From the NCBI GenBank assembly GCA_035315125.1, contig DATFYI010000073.1:1-5932 (forward strand): 5,932 nt of DNA. The letters are read 5' to 3'. A program made the position numbers and the translations under genes. Below are positions 4,975 to 5,932 of this stretch, one piece after another. Numbering within the stretch: the first letter of the stretch is position 1; every line of letters begins with the position of its first letter. A model generated the notes under the pieces. That model searched no databases. It saw nothing but the letters and a program-made list of their open reading frames with translations, and was not told where the DNA came from. Source of the DNA: DATFYI01 sp035315125 (lineage in GTDB: Bacteria > Chloroflexota > Anaerolineae > Anaerolineales > Anaerolineaceae).

Positions 4975-5932
4975 TTTTATTGCAGGTGTGTTGATCATCA
5001 CAGGAGATTTGGTTATTCTTGCGGGTATCATTTATCTTGTTACCCAAAACACGGTAAAACGTCTTAAAAAGGAACAAGAAGAGAAAGCCAGTGGTATATT
5101 GCAGGTTGCTAATGAGAAGGCTCGTTCTATTGAGCTGGAAGCCAAAGACAATGCTTTGAATATCATGCAAGAAGTCGAGGCAGAAGTTGGCAGGCGGCGA
5201 GGTGATTTATCCAAAGAAGAAGAGCGCTTAGGCAAGCGCCGGACAGAGCTGGACCACCGCCTGGAAAGACTTGAACTGCGCGAACAAACCATCAATAAGC
5301 GCCAAAGTGCATTGGATAAGCGCGCCAACGATGTGGAAAAGATGTGGTCGCAACATATGGCAGAACTGCAACGTATTGCTCAAATGTCAACTGAAGAGGC
5401 CCGTACGGAGTTATTAGCCGAAACTGAAAAAGAGACTCGCGGCGATATGGCTCGCATAATCCGTCAAATAGAAGCAGAGGCTCGCCAGGAGGGTGACAAG
5501 CGCGCCCGTGAAATCATCGCCGACGCCATCCAGCGGGTGGCCTCGGATCACGTGGCGGAAGTTTCCACTTCTGTGGTTGTACTGCCAAATGAAGAAATGA
5601 AAGGCCGGATCGTTGGACGGAATGGTAGAAATATCCGCGCTTTCGAGCAGGCTGCCGGCGTAGATGTAATTGTAGATGACACACCGGAAGCTGTGACCAT
5701 ATCCTGCTTTGACCCGGTTCGCCGGGAAGTGGCTCGCCGCTCGTTGGAGCGCTTAATTCTGGATGGCAGGATTCATCCGGCTCATATTGAAAAAATATTA
5801 ACCGAAGAGCAAAGGGAAGTCGACCGCGCCATCGTCGAAGCCGGCGAACAGGCCGCCTTTGATGCGGGTGTGGCCGGTTTGCATCCTGAAATATTGAAAG
5901 TGCTCGGACGTTTGAAATTCCGCACTTCTTAC
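4967..5932 (+). CDS. rny: Ribonuclease Y (C-terminus cut off by the window)
   Basis: RNase Y is a membrane-anchored endoribonuclease that initiates mRNA decay. The first 322 residues are present. An N-terminal membrane helix (about 4-26, FIAGVLIITGDLVILAG) is followed by a long, highly charged coiled coil (about 30-195, rich in Glu, Lys and Arg). A KH RNA-binding domain follows (about 200-280) with the family's GRIVGRNGRN loop at 213-222 and DDTPEAVTISCFDPVRREVA after it. The sequence stops at LKFRTSY, just before the HD phosphohydrolase domain that carries the active site; the full protein should be about 510-520 residues. The ATG overlaps recX by 8 bases (ATGAATAA), with GAGG at 4951-4954 and purine-rich AAGAAG directly before it. 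Overlap with recX implies co-transcription and coupled translation. Confidence 0.95.
   Translation, partial: MNNFIAGVLIITGDLVILAGIIYLVTQNTVKRLKKEQEEKASGILQVANEKARSIELEAKDNALNIMQEVEAEVGRRRGDLSKEEERLGKRRTELDHRLERLELREQTINKRQSALDKRANDVEKMWSQHMAELQRIAQMSTEEARTELLAETEKETRGDMARIIRQIEAEARQEGDKRAREIIADAIQRVASDHVAEVSTSVVVLPNEEMKGRIVGRNGRNIRAFEQAAGVDVIVDDTPEAVTISCFDPVRREVARRSLERLILDGRIHPAHIEKILTEEQREVDRAIVEAGEQAAFDAGVAGLHPEILKVLGRLKFRTSY

Noticed and set aside
4853..5328. Minus-strand ORFs opposite recX end and rny
   Set aside because: They are antisense shadows of strongly coding, conserved genes, with serine/arginine-rich translations typical of the reverse of charged coiled-coil codons.

Overview
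The window looks like a chromosomal segment of a Chloroflexota bacterium, probably class Anaerolineae. This is inferred from the style of the RecX and RNase Y proteins, the moderate GC content and small membrane proteins of a type I associate with that group. No rRNA or other taxonomic marker is present, so the assignment is moderate. No insertion sequence, prophage gene, CRISPR array, tRNA or rRNA was found.

Layout. At the left edge (2-883, +) is the C-terminal part of a class III nucleotide cyclase with a PAS-like sensor end. It converges, 10 bases apart, on a minus-strand cluster of four genes that reads right to left from about 3768 to 894. In transcription order these are a two-helix membrane protein (GTG start, apparently leaderless), a 69-residue single-pass membrane protein, a PfkB-family sugar/nucleoside kinase and an M20-family metallopeptidase. 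The kinase and peptidase overlap as ATGA and are probably translationally coupled. The kinase has glycine where the family has its catalytic aspartate (GAGG instead of GAGD), the oddest protein-level observation here.

The stretch 3769-4299 has no credible protein gene. Its left part (3769-3900) is AT-rich, with repeated ATGATATT words and inverted repeats. Its middle (about 3950-4165) contains several short complementary segments that nest inside one another. It ends in a plus-strand intrinsic terminator at 4176-4198. This is a plausible undescribed small RNA or leader RNA. Overlapping and following the terminator is a candidate promoter for recX and a short leader with its own stem-loop.

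The right side (4300-5932, +) is a recX-rny pair overlapping by 8 bases. RecX modulates RecA. RNase Y is the membrane-anchored endoribonuclease that starts mRNA decay, and it is cut by the window edge just before its catalytic HD domain. No recA lies directly upstream.

Together the window joins a signalling enzyme, an unassigned kinase-hydrolase pair with two membrane proteins, and a DNA-repair/RNA-decay operon, separated by a regulatory region that deserves the closest look.
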